Positions 7,290 through 15,948 of a stretch of DNA of 38,288 nucleotides are shown piece by piece. Origin of the DNA: Saprospiraceae bacterium. GTDB lineage: Bacteria > Bacteroidota > Bacteroidia > Chitinophagales > Saprospiraceae. The stretch's first letter is position 1; every line of letters starts with the position of its first letter. The translations under genes and the position numbers were made by a program. The notes beneath the pieces are model-generated. The model worked only from the letters and a program-made list of their open reading frames with translations. It was not told the origin of the DNA and did no database searches. Where the stretch lies: the NCBI GenBank assembly GCA_020627965.1, contig JAHDFX010000030.1:1-38288 (forward strand), read 5' to 3'.

Positions 7290-9620
7290 TCATTTAGGAA
7301 TCTTATAGGTATTGTACATCACTTGCTCTTCCATTTCACCATAATATACATCAGCCGCTAAAGGACGAACCATAAATTCATCGGCGACAATGCCAGTGGT
7401 TTTTAGGTCTTCTGATTCCAGATAGAGGTGTACCCGATTGCCGGGCGACTGGTAACGGAACACTATTTTTGCCATGACCCATTCTCCATCACCATATATT
7501 TCTGTTTCAAATTTTGGACTGATGACATCCAAGCCGACCTGCTCGCCTTTTTGATTGTACTGATAATGAAATAGCTTAGGAAAGCCGGGACGGTAATTAT
7601 CGCCGGGTGTCCATACACTGACCTGATATACGCCGGGTTCATTTAAAATGCCATCGTGTAGGGTGATGCGGATGCTGTCGCCACTATGGGCAGCGCCGTT
7701 TCCGGCAAATGGGCTGGCTTTTCCGTCGTCGAATCTTTTTAAAATGATGTTTGCCGGCGCTGTATTGGTCAGGAAATCTATGCCTTTTTGTAGGCTGTCC
7801 TGCTGAGTGAGGTAGTTCTTTTTTATTTTTTCAAAACGGGTTTCAAATGCCGATAAAGGCAGTTCGTACAGGGTAATTTTTTCATTTTTATAAAGCTGAT
7901 TGGCTTTGTTGATGAGTTGCTGTTCATCTGGTTTTTTATTGCTGTTATTGAAGACCAGTAAGAGGAATGGCTTATCGCCAATGTCTTTTAATAAGTTTTT
8001 CTCAATACAATCGCTGCTGAATAGCTGTGTCATGCGGGCTGCCTGAGAGATGGAGGAACGGGGAGAGTGTAGTGCAGCAATGGATAAGCCTGTTTCAAAG
8101 GCGCATTTGTAAGCTTGTGCTGCTGCCCGCCCATCACGATACAAATACCATTTTTCGGAACCATTATTAAAATAGGGAACTGGCAAAATTGCCTGAAAAT
8201 CTTCTACTTTTCGTCCGGCTGCTGTCAGGTATTGGATATAATCATCATTGTCCTTAAAGATGTAATTTTCATTTTTATGTCCATACATAATCTGGGCTGT
8301 TGTATGAATATTGATAATGCCTTCGAATAGCCAGAAACCGAGAATAATGACAGGGAGGGCGATGGAGGCTATTTTGCAAAAATTAATACCAGAGCCATTA
8401 TGCTGTTCAGCTTTTTGGCGACAAGCCTGAATAATCTGATAAAAATAATAAGCAACGAATACTGAATAGACATAGTAAAATGCCCAGGCAAATCGTCCGA
8501 GGGAGCGGAATTGCCGTAGTTGAGGAATCCAGTCGAGCAGGAAGCCAAACCAGATAAAAGGCAGGGCAAAAGACAGGATGAGCAGAAGAATAGCCCCCCA
8601 AAGAAAGGCATTTAATGTTTTTGCTTCGCTGAATTGTAAAGCTGTTTTAAACTGTCGATTTAGGAGTCGCCAGATGGTTCTTATACCAATGATGACCAAA
8701 ACCAATAAGCCCCAGAAACCGACGTAAGCCATGCCTTCCATTTCTACACCCGGCAATTTGGCGAAAGCCCACCAATGACGAATGGGGCCAAAACTGGGAA
8801 AAAAAACGGATTCAAACTGACTTTTATATACCCATAAGCCATAAGGGGCAATGTGCCGATCAGTCACCGGATCGGTCATGCCTGTGAATATGCCGAGTAG
8901 TATGATGGGCAATAAAGCCGTTGCGAAAAGCAGTATTAAGGTACGGCTATGTGATTTGAGTTGCTGTATATTTTGTAAGGCATATATTGCGGCGAAAGCC
9001 AGTACAAAAAAACTACCTAATGGCAGGTAATATGGATGCAGCAAACCAAAAAAACAGATGCCGACTATGATGAATAGAGACCATTTTAATTTAGAAGTAC
9101 TGAGGAATTTTAATAAGAAATACCAGAGCATTGGGACATACAGAGAGAATGCCAGGCTGTAGTGAAATTCCAGTCGCATGATCTGTGGGGAAAGGAAACA
9201 GATGCACAATGCAGCAGGAACGGCGTACCAGTTTGCCAGTTTGTAATGGCGAAGAATTTTGTAAAGAAGCCAGCTACAAAGCCCGAAAGAGAGCAGGACG
9301 GTCAGATTGATAATGCCAACAGAATAGGGGTGTAGTGTGATGATGTGATTGTCGATGAAGTTGAGTAGCCAGGCATAAGCTGCAAAGCTATCAGTGAATA
9401 AGAGATGCTCGCCATAGGGGTAACTCATGCCATCAAACCACCAGCCTTTACCGTGTTTGAGTTGGTAAGCAAAGGTGAAATAGTTTTTTATGCCATCTCC
9501 ACCGGGATTGAACAGGCGGCTGTTGGCTTCGAAGATAAAGCCACCTAGTGCTATGAACAGTATGCCATAGGTACATAGCTGAAGAATAATAACCGGTGCA
9601 TGCCGGCGAAGAAATTTCAT
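7290..9620 (-). CDS. Large polytopic membrane protein, GT-C glycosyltransferase-like or YfhO-like
   Basis: A 776-residue protein. The N-terminal 450 or so residues contain about a dozen hydrophobic helices; the first extracytoplasmic loop carries an acidic GGDGIKNYF motif where GT-C glycosyltransferases keep their catalytic Asp. The remaining 300 or so residues are soluble and would face the periplasm, with a beta-rich C-terminal section (GVYQVSVWTPGD, HLYLESEDL). This layout fits lipid-linked sugar transferases or the YfhO group. The acceptor and sugar cannot be predicted. Two terminator-like hairpins lie upstream, one of them only 62 bases before the start, so expression may involve leader attenuation. 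Confidence 0.6.
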   Translation of the reverse strand: MKFLRRHAPVIILQLCTYGILFIALGGFIFEANSRLFNPGGDGIKNYFTFAYQLKHGKGWWFDGMSYPYGEHLLFTDSFAAYAWLLNFIDNHIITLHPYSVGIINLTVLLSFGLCSWLLYKILRHYKLANWYAVPAALCICFLSPQIMRLEFHYSLAFSLYVPMLWYFLLKFLSTSKLKWSLFIIVGICFFGLLHPYYLPLGSFFVLAFAAIYALQNIQQLKSHSRTLILLFATALLPIILLGIFTGMTDPVTDRHIAPYGLWVYKSQFESVFFPSFGPIRHWWAFAKLPGVEMEGMAYVGFWGLLVLVIIGIRTIWRLLNRQFKTALQFSEAKTLNAFLWGAILLLILSFALPFIWFGFLLDWIPQLRQFRSLGRFAWAFYYVYSVFVAYYFYQIIQACRQKAEQHNGSGINFCKIASIALPVIILGFWLFEGIINIHTTAQIMYGHKNENYIFKDNDDYIQYLTAAGRKVEDFQAILPVPYFNNGSEKWYLYRDGRAAAQAYKCAFETGLSIAALHSPRSSISQAARMTQLFSSDCIEKNLLKDIGDKPFLLLVFNNSNKKPDEQQLINKANQLYKNEKITLYELPLSAFETRFEKIKKNYLTQQDSLQKGIDFLTNTAPANIILKRFDDGKASPFAGNGAAHSGDSIRITLHDGILNEPGVYQVSVWTPGDNYRPGFPKLFHYQYNQKGEQVGLDVISPKFETEIYGDGEWVMAKIVFRYQSPGNRVHLYLESEDLKTTGIVADEFMVRPLAADVYYGEMEEQVMYNTYKIPK

Positions 9621-9681
9621 GGGGTAAAGTTAAACAATACTCCGTATTGGTTTTTGCTTTTATCCGTAAAATGTTATAAAT

Positions 9682-9712
9682 AAAAAAAGGCTCACATCTT
9701 TCGATATGAACC
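9682..9712 (-). terminator. Orphan intrinsic terminator or attenuator upstream of the membrane protein gene
   Basis: Read on the minus strand, GGTTCATAT (9712-9704) pairs with ATGTGAGCC (9697-9689), allowing two G-U pairs, around a 6-base loop, and is followed by seven T (9688-9682). This is a good rho-independent terminator shape. It sits 62 bases before the start codon at 9620 rather than behind a gene, and the preceding oligopeptidase gene already has its own terminator at about 9873-9898. Confidence 0.55.
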
Positions 9713-9865
9713 TTACACTTTGGGTTAAGGACCTTGTTAATTTTGTTGAAACCTACGTGTTTTTGTGTTGGATTTGTTTATTTGTTGGTTGTAAGAAGCA
9801 ATAGAATTTAGTGCAAAGTTTGCTGCTTTTTTAAAAAACGTGACAGGGTAAAGTGTTTTTTTTAA

Positions 9866-9898
9866 TAAAAATGCCTGTAAAAGAATTGGTTTACAGGC
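9866..9898 (-). terminator. Intrinsic terminator of the S9 peptidase gene
   Basis: GCCTGTAAA (9873-9881) and TTTACAGGC (9890-9898) form a perfect 9-base-pair stem with an 8-base loop, followed on the minus strand by a T-rich run (complement of 9866-9872). It lies about 34 bases past the stop of the oligopeptidase gene. Confidence 0.75.
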
Positions 9899-9931
9899 TT
9901 TTATGGTATATATTTAAAGTGGTGGTTATGT

Positions 9932-12052
9932 TTAGTCTTTTACACTGTCACCAACATTATCAATTACGAAAGCGTATTCAAAAGCCAGTTCTTTAAGAGC
10001 TTCATAGCGACCAGAAGCGCCTCCATGTCCGGCTCCCATATTCGTTTTTAATAAAAGTATGTTATTATCTGTTTTTAAAGTTCTTAATTTGGCTGCCCAT
10101 TTAGCTGGTTCCCAATATTGTACACGCGGATCGTTTAATCCGGCTGTGATGAGAATATTCGGATAATCTTTTGCTTCCACATTATCGTAAGGGGAATAAG
10201 ATTTCATGTAATCGTAATACTCTTTATTGTTCGGATTTCCCCACTCTTCATACTCTACGACAGTCAGTGGAATACTTTCATCGAGCATTGTGTTAATGAC
10301 ATCTACAAAAGGCACTTCTGCGACAACGGTATTGATCAGATCCGGGCGCATATTCATAACAGCCCCCATTAATAAGCCACCTGCGCTTCCACCAGAAATA
10401 CAAAGACTTTCAGTAGATGTATATTTTTCAGCAATTAAATGTTCGGCGCAAGCAATGAAATCGGTGAAAGTGTTTTTCTTTTTTAAATATTTTCCGTCTT
10501 CATACCACTGTCGCCCCATTTCACTACCTCCCCGAATATGAGGAATGGCAAACACAAAGCCTCTGTCTAAAAGACTAATACGCACAGAAGAAAAATAAGG
10601 ATCGGAGCTGGCGCCATAAGAACCATATCCTCTCATATAACAAGGGTTTTTGCCGTTTTTCTTTAAGCCTTTTTTATAGGCAATAGAAATGGGTACTTTA
10701 GTGCCATCTTTGGCTGTGGCAAAAGTTCGTTCAGTGATATAGTCTTCTTTATTGTAGCCGCCCAATACTTCGTATTCTTTTTTGAGCATGAATTTCTTAA
10801 TGTCCATATCATAATCATAGACAGTACGAGGCGTAACCGGAGAAGAATAAGTAAAACGTACAAGATTGGTGTTGAAGTCAGGATTATCGGCTCCCCAATA
10901 GGTATAAACTGGTTCAGGGAATTCTACTTCATGGCTTTGCTGATTATCCAGATTAATGATCTGAATGTTCTTGAAACCGTTTTTGCGACCATAAATAACG
11001 AGGTGATCTTTGAAAGCTTCTATATTACTAAGTAATACTTTCTCATTATGCGGAAGTACTTCCTGCCAGTTGGAACGAGCTGTTTTGCCAACAGGGGTTT
11101 TCATTAATTTAAAATTGAGTGCATTGCTATTTGTCAATACATAAAAATGATCGCCATGATGCTCGATGCTGTATTCTTCATCCTGTTTTCTGGGAGCAAA
11201 TATTTCAAACTTGTCTTTAGGCTTGTCGGCATCCAGAATTCGATACTCAGTAGTAACCTTGCTGCCTAAGTACATGCAGATAAAATCTTCACTTTTTGTT
11301 TTGAAAGGGTACAAGAAATAAGCATCGTCTTTTTCTTCGTATATCAATTCGTCTTCAAGATTCCCCAGCTCATGGCGAAATAAACGATAAGGACGACGGG
11401 CTTCATCCAGGGTATTGTAAAAGAAGGTTTTATTATCGTTTGCCCATACAACTGCCCCGCCTGTTTTTTCGATCTTATCGGACAGTATTTCGCCTGTTTC
11501 CAGGTTTTTTACGTAAACATCGTATTGTTCAGAACCATTATAATCGACAGAATAAGCCAGTAAATTTTCATTTTCGCTGACTTCAAAACCGCCCAAACTG
11601 AAGTATTCTTTGCCTTCGGCTAGTTTGTTGCCATCCAGCATAATTTCTTCTTCTGCATCAAGACTGCCTTTTTTACGACAGTAAATACTATAGTTCTTAC
11701 CTTCTTCTGTACGGCTGTAATAGTAGTATGCCCCATCTTTTACCGGCACAGACAAGTCCGTTTCTTTGATACGCCCCACCATTTCATCATACAGTTTTTT
11801 CTGTAGGTCTTTGGTGTGTTTGGTCATTGTTTCTGTATAGGCGTTTTCTTCTTCCAGATAAGAAATGACTTCTGGTTTTTCTTTGCCACGTAACCAGTGA
11901 TAGTTGTCAATGCGTATATCACCGTGGGTTGTGTCCTTGTGCTCGATAATCTTGGCAACAGGAATTTTCATGTTATTTGTTTTATTATTGTTTTTAGAAA
12001 AGTTACATGCTATGAAAAGCAACAGCGTGCAGAGTGGGAGTAGTTTTTTCAT
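9932..12052 (-). CDS. S9-family oligopeptidase (oligopeptidase B/prolyl oligopeptidase type), lipoprotein
   Basis: I chose the ATG at 12052, giving 706 residues, because it starts a clear lipoprotein signal (MKKLLPLCTLLLFIAC with a lipobox Cys). The longer frame from 12130 adds only an unlikely 26-residue leader that overlaps a terminator hairpin. After the signal comes the oligopeptidase B-type opening DNYHWLRGKEKPEV, a seven-bladed propeller region, then the alpha/beta-hydrolase domain. The catalytic Ser is in SGGSAGGLL (about Ser556), the Asp in LNDPRV and the His in GAGHGG. Such enzymes cleave short peptides, often after basic residues or proline. It would be anchored facing the periplasm. 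It has a terminator directly downstream. Confidence 0.9.
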   Translation of the reverse strand: MKKLLPLCTLLLFIACNFSKNNNKTNNMKIPVAKIIEHKDTTHGDIRIDNYHWLRGKEKPEVISYLEEENAYTETMTKHTKDLQKKLYDEMVGRIKETDLSVPVKDGAYYYYSRTEEGKNYSIYCRKKGSLDAEEEIMLDGNKLAEGKEYFSLGGFEVSENENLLAYSVDYNGSEQYDVYVKNLETGEILSDKIEKTGGAVVWANDNKTFFYNTLDEARRPYRLFRHELGNLEDELIYEEKDDAYFLYPFKTKSEDFICMYLGSKVTTEYRILDADKPKDKFEIFAPRKQDEEYSIEHHGDHFYVLTNSNALNFKLMKTPVGKTARSNWQEVLPHNEKVLLSNIEAFKDHLVIYGRKNGFKNIQIINLDNQQSHEVEFPEPVYTYWGADNPDFNTNLVRFTYSSPVTPRTVYDYDMDIKKFMLKKEYEVLGGYNKEDYITERTFATAKDGTKVPISIAYKKGLKKNGKNPCYMRGYGSYGASSDPYFSSVRISLLDRGFVFAIPHIRGGSEMGRQWYEDGKYLKKKNTFTDFIACAEHLIAEKYTSTESLCISGGSAGGLLMGAVMNMRPDLINTVVAEVPFVDVINTMLDESIPLTVVEYEEWGNPNNKEYYDYMKSYSPYDNVEAKDYPNILITAGLNDPRVQYWEPAKWAAKLRTLKTDNNILLLKTNMGAGHGGASGRYEALKELAFEYAFVIDNVGDSVKD

Positions 12053-12084
12053 AATTGCTTTTTTGAAAATGTTTGTAAAAGTAG

Positions 12085-12177
12085 CAATAAAAACAGAAAA
12101 GAGGTCGATAGTTTTTCGTCCATAGTACATGCTTCTGTTTAATAAGCATCTGCTGTGGACTATCGTCTATCGACCTC
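12085..12177 (-). terminator. Long hairpin terminator behind htpG
   Basis: GAGGTCGATAG (12101-12111) and CTATCGACCTC (12167-12177) are perfect complements. Inside them ATGCTT (12129-12134) and AAGCAT (12144-12149) form a second stem. On the minus strand the hairpin is followed by a T-rich stretch (complement of about 12085-12100). It starts 16 bases after the htpG stop and ends before the peptidase start at 12052, so the two genes are probably separate transcripts. Confidence 0.6.
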
Positions 12178-12192
12178 CCTTGAATTAAAAAC

Positions 12193-14055
12193 TTACTTTG
12201 TCAAGTATTCAATACTCTTATTGATAAAGCTAGCCAGGTCCTGCCCCTTTAACATTCCCTGATTCAGTAGTGCCAAATTGTAAAGATGTTTGGCAAGATC
12301 ACCCTGCTTTTTCTTCGCTTTCAATAAGCGTTCAGCGATCAATGGGTGATTGGTATTGACCACTACATTGTAAGAGTCGGGCATAGCACTCATATCCATA
12401 CCGTTCATGGCCGACATTTCACGCATCCGACGCATAAATTCCGGCTTAGTGATAAGTACCGGCTGGTCTTCTGGCGATAAAGCCTCTAATTGAATACTCG
12501 CACCTGTGTCAGTAATCTGTTCAGTAAAAATAGTTTTTACTTTTTCTTCCTGCTTTTCATTCAGTACAGATTCACGGTTTTCGTCTTTATCAACGAGTTT
12601 ATCTACTGTATTGGAATCTACTCTTACGAAAGTCGTTTTCTCAAGTTTTTGCTCCAGCTTTTGCATGAAATGACTATCCAGGACCGTGTCCATTTTCAAT
12701 ACGTCGTATCCTGCATTCTTAGCGGCAATAGTATAGCTGTCAAATTCCGTAGTCGGGTTATTGGTATACAACATGACTACCTGCTCATGCTTATTCGTCT
12801 GATTTTCTTTAATTTTCTCTTTGTACTCCTCAAGTGTAAAGTATTTGTCATCCACGTTTTTCAATAAAGTAAACTTCTCAGCTCTATCAGAAAACTTATC
12901 TTCTGACAACATACCGTATTTCACAAATACACCCATGTTATCCCATTTCTCTTCAAAGTTCCCACGGTCTTTCTTGAACATCTCTTCCAACTTATCCGCT
13001 ACCTTCTTCGTGATGTAAGACGTGATTTTTTTCACATTTCTATCACTCTGTAAATAACTACGAGATACGTTCAAAGGAATGTCAGGAGAATCAATAACAC
13101 CATGCAATAATGTCAGAAATTCAGGAACGATTTCCGACACATTGTCCGTTACATAGACTTGGTTGCTGTATAGCTGGATTTTATTTTTCTGAACTTCCAC
13201 ATTATTATTCAGCTTAGGGAAGTATAGAATACCTGTCAGATTGAAAGGATAATCAATATTCAGATGAATCCAGAAAAGTGGAGGTGTACTGAAAGGATAA
13301 AGTTCGTTATAGAAGTTTTTATAATCCTCATCTGTGAGATCATTAGGTCTCTTTTTCCAGATCGGATGCGGATTGTTGATGATGTTATCCTTCTCTATAG
13401 TCTTCTCTTCTTTATCATCACCTTCTCCTTCGTAAACTGTTTCTGTAGTAGTACCGAATTTGATCTCTACAGGCAGGAATTTACAGTATTTATCCAGTAG
13501 CGACTGAATACGAGGTTTTTCCAAAAATTCTTTACTGTCTTCGCTGATATGTAGCACGATGTCAGTACCTCGTTCTGACTTTTTAGTATCCTGAATAGTG
13601 TACTCTGGATTACCTTCACACGTCCATAATACGGGCTTTTTGCGCTTATAGCTCTTTGTGAAAACCTCTACTTTATCGGCTACCATAAAGGCTGAATAGA
13701 AGCCTAGTCCGAAGTGTCCGATAATAGCGTTTTCATCTTTATATTTTTTCAAAAACTCCTCAGCACTAGAGAAAGCGACTTGATTCAGGTATTTCTCCAC
13801 TTCCTCTACACTCATTCCGATTCCTTTATCACGAATGGTCAGTGTCTTAGCTTCTTCATCAAGTATGACTTCAATAGTCAAGTCACCTAATTCACCTTTT
13901 ACATCACCTCTTGAAGCCAGTGTTTTGACTTTAGAAGTGGCATCAACAGCATTCGCAATTAATTCACGCAGAAATATTTCCTGATCTGAATACAAGAACT
14001 GTTTGATAATAGGAAATATGTTCTCGGTCTGTACTGAGATATTACCCTTTTGCAT
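12193..14055 (-). CDS. htpG: Molecular chaperone HtpG (Hsp90 family)
   Basis: A 620-residue protein with the full Hsp90 layout. The N-terminal GHKL ATPase motifs are ELIANAVDA (the Mg-binding Asn is in this helix), DKGIGM and GHFGLGFYSAFMVADKVEV. The middle domain contains NVSRSYLQSDRNVKKI, with its arginine finger segment, and the dimerisation domain ends in LLNQGMLKGQDLASFINKS. HtpG is an ATP-dependent cytosolic chaperone for folding and stress recovery. Length agrees with other Bacteroidota HtpG proteins. The start at 14055 gives the conserved MQKGNISVQTENIFP opening. An imperfect palindrome at 14239-14251 upstream is a candidate regulatory site. Confidence 0.97.
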   Translation of the reverse strand: MQKGNISVQTENIFPIIKQFLYSDQEIFLRELIANAVDATSKVKTLASRGDVKGELGDLTIEVILDEEAKTLTIRDKGIGMSVEEVEKYLNQVAFSSAEEFLKKYKDENAIIGHFGLGFYSAFMVADKVEVFTKSYKRKKPVLWTCEGNPEYTIQDTKKSERGTDIVLHISEDSKEFLEKPRIQSLLDKYCKFLPVEIKFGTTTETVYEGEGDDKEEKTIEKDNIINNPHPIWKKRPNDLTDEDYKNFYNELYPFSTPPLFWIHLNIDYPFNLTGILYFPKLNNNVEVQKNKIQLYSNQVYVTDNVSEIVPEFLTLLHGVIDSPDIPLNVSRSYLQSDRNVKKITSYITKKVADKLEEMFKKDRGNFEEKWDNMGVFVKYGMLSEDKFSDRAEKFTLLKNVDDKYFTLEEYKEKIKENQTNKHEQVVMLYTNNPTTEFDSYTIAAKNAGYDVLKMDTVLDSHFMQKLEQKLEKTTFVRVDSNTVDKLVDKDENRESVLNEKQEEKVKTIFTEQITDTGASIQLEALSPEDQPVLITKPEFMRRMREMSAMNGMDMSAMPDSYNVVVNTNHPLIAERLLKAKKKQGDLAKHLYNLALLNQGMLKGQDLASFINKSIEYLTK

Positions 14056-14084
14056 ATTTATTTTATATTTAAATAGTTAAGTGG

Positions 14085-14139
14085 TGAGTAGTTAGGTAGT
14101 GGATTAGTGAGTGGTAAGTGTTGAGTGGAATATGTTTTG
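14085..14139. repeat. Degenerate GTGAGT/GTGGAT tract upstream of htpG
   Basis: From about 14085 to 14139 the plus strand is an irregular run of short G/T/A units such as TGGTGAGTAG, TAGGTAGTGGA, TTAGTGAGTGG and TAAGTGTTGAG, almost free of C. It resembles a decayed short tandem repeat, has no coding frame and lies about 30-85 bases before the htpG start. The rest of the 675-base gap up to 14730 holds the orphan terminator and the promoter listed separately; I see nothing else firm in it. Confidence 0.45.
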
Positions 14140-14480
14140 CAAAGCAAAAAACCGACTCAGGAAATCAACTACTCTCTCCTCAACCAAAAGTGTTCTAACG
14201 ATCCTTATCATTCAAATGCCATACCAGTCAGTTATAGCTGCCAAAATGACATTTTTTAACATATTGTGAAACAAATAAAGTATCACGTCGTACAATAAAG
14301 CGATTCAAATAAGGAAATTACATTTCCCATTTTTGAGTTTTACAAGTTGGGTCTAAGTCGCGCGAAATACTCTTCCTAAGATATTTTCAGCACAAAATAC
14401 CTATGTCCCAATATTTCAATTTGAGATGTACAGAGAAAGTACTCATAATTTCCCCCTTTTTTCCATTATTGTAGACGCTT

Positions 14481-14507
14481 GCCACCAGTGAAGACTGGTG
14501 GCTTTTT
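14481..14507 (+). terminator. Orphan intrinsic terminator (possible sRNA end)
   Basis: GCCACCAGT (14481-14489) and ACTGGTGGC (14494-14502) form a perfect 9-base-pair stem with a GAAG tetraloop, followed by five T on the plus strand. No plus-strand gene precedes it: the nearest upstream gene, htpG, runs the other way. The minus-strand side has no T run, so it does not serve a minus transcript. Confidence 0.7.
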
Positions 14508-14642
14508 ACAATTAAATTTCCTGAATGAGTGTGTCTTGATTAACGCATTTATGCCAATATTTTTTAAAGTAAATCTTTAATCAAAAAAGAATTTTATTAA
14601 AGATTGTAATATAGCTATATATATAATATTCTTTATGTACTA

Positions 14643-14673
14643 TTTGAAATGAAATATTTTTTTTGTATGTTTG
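14643..14673 (+). promoter_or_regulatory. Consensus Bacteroidota promoter of the TIR/TPR cluster
   Basis: TTTG at 14643-14646, exactly 19 bases, then TATGTTTG at 14666-14673: a perfect match to TTTG-N19-TAnnTTTG, the known primary sigma-factor consensus of Bacteroidota. The predicted start near 14680 gives a leader of about 50 bases to the ATG at 14731. It could drive all three following genes, since no terminator is seen among them. Confidence 0.7.
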
Positions 14674-14730
14674 TATAAAATAAATAACTATACAACAGAA
14701 CTATAATCCTATTAACAAAGATTTAATCCT

Positions 14731-15003
14731 ATGACAGCTTCTGCTCAAATATTCCTAAATTATATCAGGGAAAATAGAGGGCCAGTTGATTATTTTTATA
14801 ATAAATGTACAAAGGATCTTATATTAAATATCTGTTTTGGTAAAGAATCAATTTTGCCAAAACAGAAGCTGTTATTAGAGGTTACTAAAACAATTAATTC
14901 AATTTTTTCTTCTCTTCTGTACTCATCAAATTCAACAAATAAAAACGGTTATGTTAATGTCGGAAGACTAACTCTTGAACAGGCTAAACGACGGCCTGAA
15001 TAA
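14731..15003 (+). pseudogene. Truncated, diverged TIR-domain ORF (third TIR copy)
   Basis: A 90-residue ORF that lines up along its length with the TIR domain of the next gene: FLNYIREN against FLSYARDD, KESILPKQKLLLEVTKTI against KKSILTGQNWSLEIAKAI, and SSNSTNKNGY against SHNSTTKRGY. It ends right after this last block, whereas TIR domains run about 125-140 residues, so the final strands and helices are missing. The Glu at the catalytic position is kept (LLEVTKTI), but the Gly and Trp of the loop before it are lost. It directly follows a perfect consensus promoter, so it is probably still transcribed. It could be a decayed duplicate or a mini-TIR that regulates the full protein by hetero-assembly. 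Confidence 0.6.
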
Positions 15004-15087
15004 GAGAAATCTATCGGGTAGTGTGATAGTGTGGCATTGATTTTGAAATTTATAAAAAAGAATTATAACGTTTTTATTAAGTAAAGA

Positions 15088-15900
15088 ATGGATACAGATA
15101 ATGGGAAAATTAAGGTTTTTTTGAGCTATGCAAGAGATGATATAAAGATTGCCGAGCGCCTATATAATGAACTTAGTAGTAGAAATGATATAAAAGTATG
15201 GTTCGATAAAAAATCAATATTAACTGGTCAGAATTGGTCTCTAGAGATTGCAAAGGCAATAAGAGATTGTAGTTTTTTTATTTTACTACTTTCTCATAAT
15301 TCTACAACTAAGAGAGGTTACATACAAAAGGAAATCAAGGAGGCACTTGAAGCTTATGAGTATGTTCCAGAGGGTACTATTTTTATTCTTCCTGCCAGAA
15401 TCGAGTCTGTAACTCCGCCAAGTTCATTAAAAAAACTTCAATATGTGGATTTATTTCCGAGTTCTAATTGGAGTTCGGGTGTTCAACAACTTATTAAATC
15501 AGTAACATATTCGTTTAATAAGAAAAAGAAAATATTTTTTAATTATCATGAAAACGATATCGAATTAGTAGAGAAATTACATAATTTTTTGGAAAAAAAT
15601 AAGATAAAATTTGAAGATAAAGATTCATTTACAAATGCCAGTAGTATGAGTAGTCATATGGAAGAACTCATCCAAAATACAGATACTTTTATTACTCTAC
15701 TGTCACCTAAATCAACAGATTTTGTAAACAAATCAGGTTATTTTACTGTAAAAAATCAGTATTGGATCAAGCACAGGAGTAGTGATCCGAAATATCAAGG
15801 AATATTAATTCAAGAAAATGCTTGTAGTATCCCTGATGACTTTAGTAATTTCAGGATTATGGATAAATATGAGTTTGTATTCGATTGGGTTACTAAATAA
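15088..15900 (+). CDS. Tandem TIR-domain protein (candidate NADase effector)
   Basis: A 270-residue protein made of two TIR-like domains and little else. TIR1 (about 8-135) has VFLSYARDD in box 1, VWFDKKSILTGQNW as the BB-loop region, Glu53 in SLEIAKAI at the position of the catalytic Glu of TIR NADases, then FILLLSHNST. TIR2 (about 152-270) repeats the pattern as IFFNYHEND, EDKDSF, MEELIQNTDTF and LSPKSTDF, but aligned on the conserved Ile the catalytic position is His, so it may be inactive. Bacterial TIR effectors consume NAD or make signal nucleotides in anti-phage defence. It lies 48 bases upstream of a TPR gene in the same direction, and the low G+C relative to htpG suggests an acquired island. 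Confidence 0.8.
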   Translation: MDTDNGKIKVFLSYARDDIKIAERLYNELSSRNDIKVWFDKKSILTGQNWSLEIAKAIRDCSFFILLLSHNSTTKRGYIQKEIKEALEAYEYVPEGTIFILPARIESVTPPSSLKKLQYVDLFPSSNWSSGVQQLIKSVTYSFNKKKKIFFNYHENDIELVEKLHNFLEKNKIKFEDKDSFTNASSMSSHMEELIQNTDTFITLLSPKSTDFVNKSGYFTVKNQYWIKHRSSDPKYQGILIQENACSIPDDFSNFRIMDKYEFVFDWVTK

Positions 15901-15948
15901 AATATTGGTAACCTGCTTAGTCGTTATTACAGGCTGAACAAAAAAACA

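Noticed and set aside
9706-9804. A 32-codon plus-strand ORF (MNLTLWVKDL...) with hydrophobic composition between the S9 and membrane protein genes.
   Set aside because: Its start overlaps the minus-strand terminator stem, it has no promoter or homologue that I recognise, and the hydrophobicity can come from the T-rich strand.
13264-13500. Plus-strand ORFs opposite htpG (for example 78 and 125 codons).
   Set aside because: They are antisense shadows of a strongly conserved gene with no motifs of their own.
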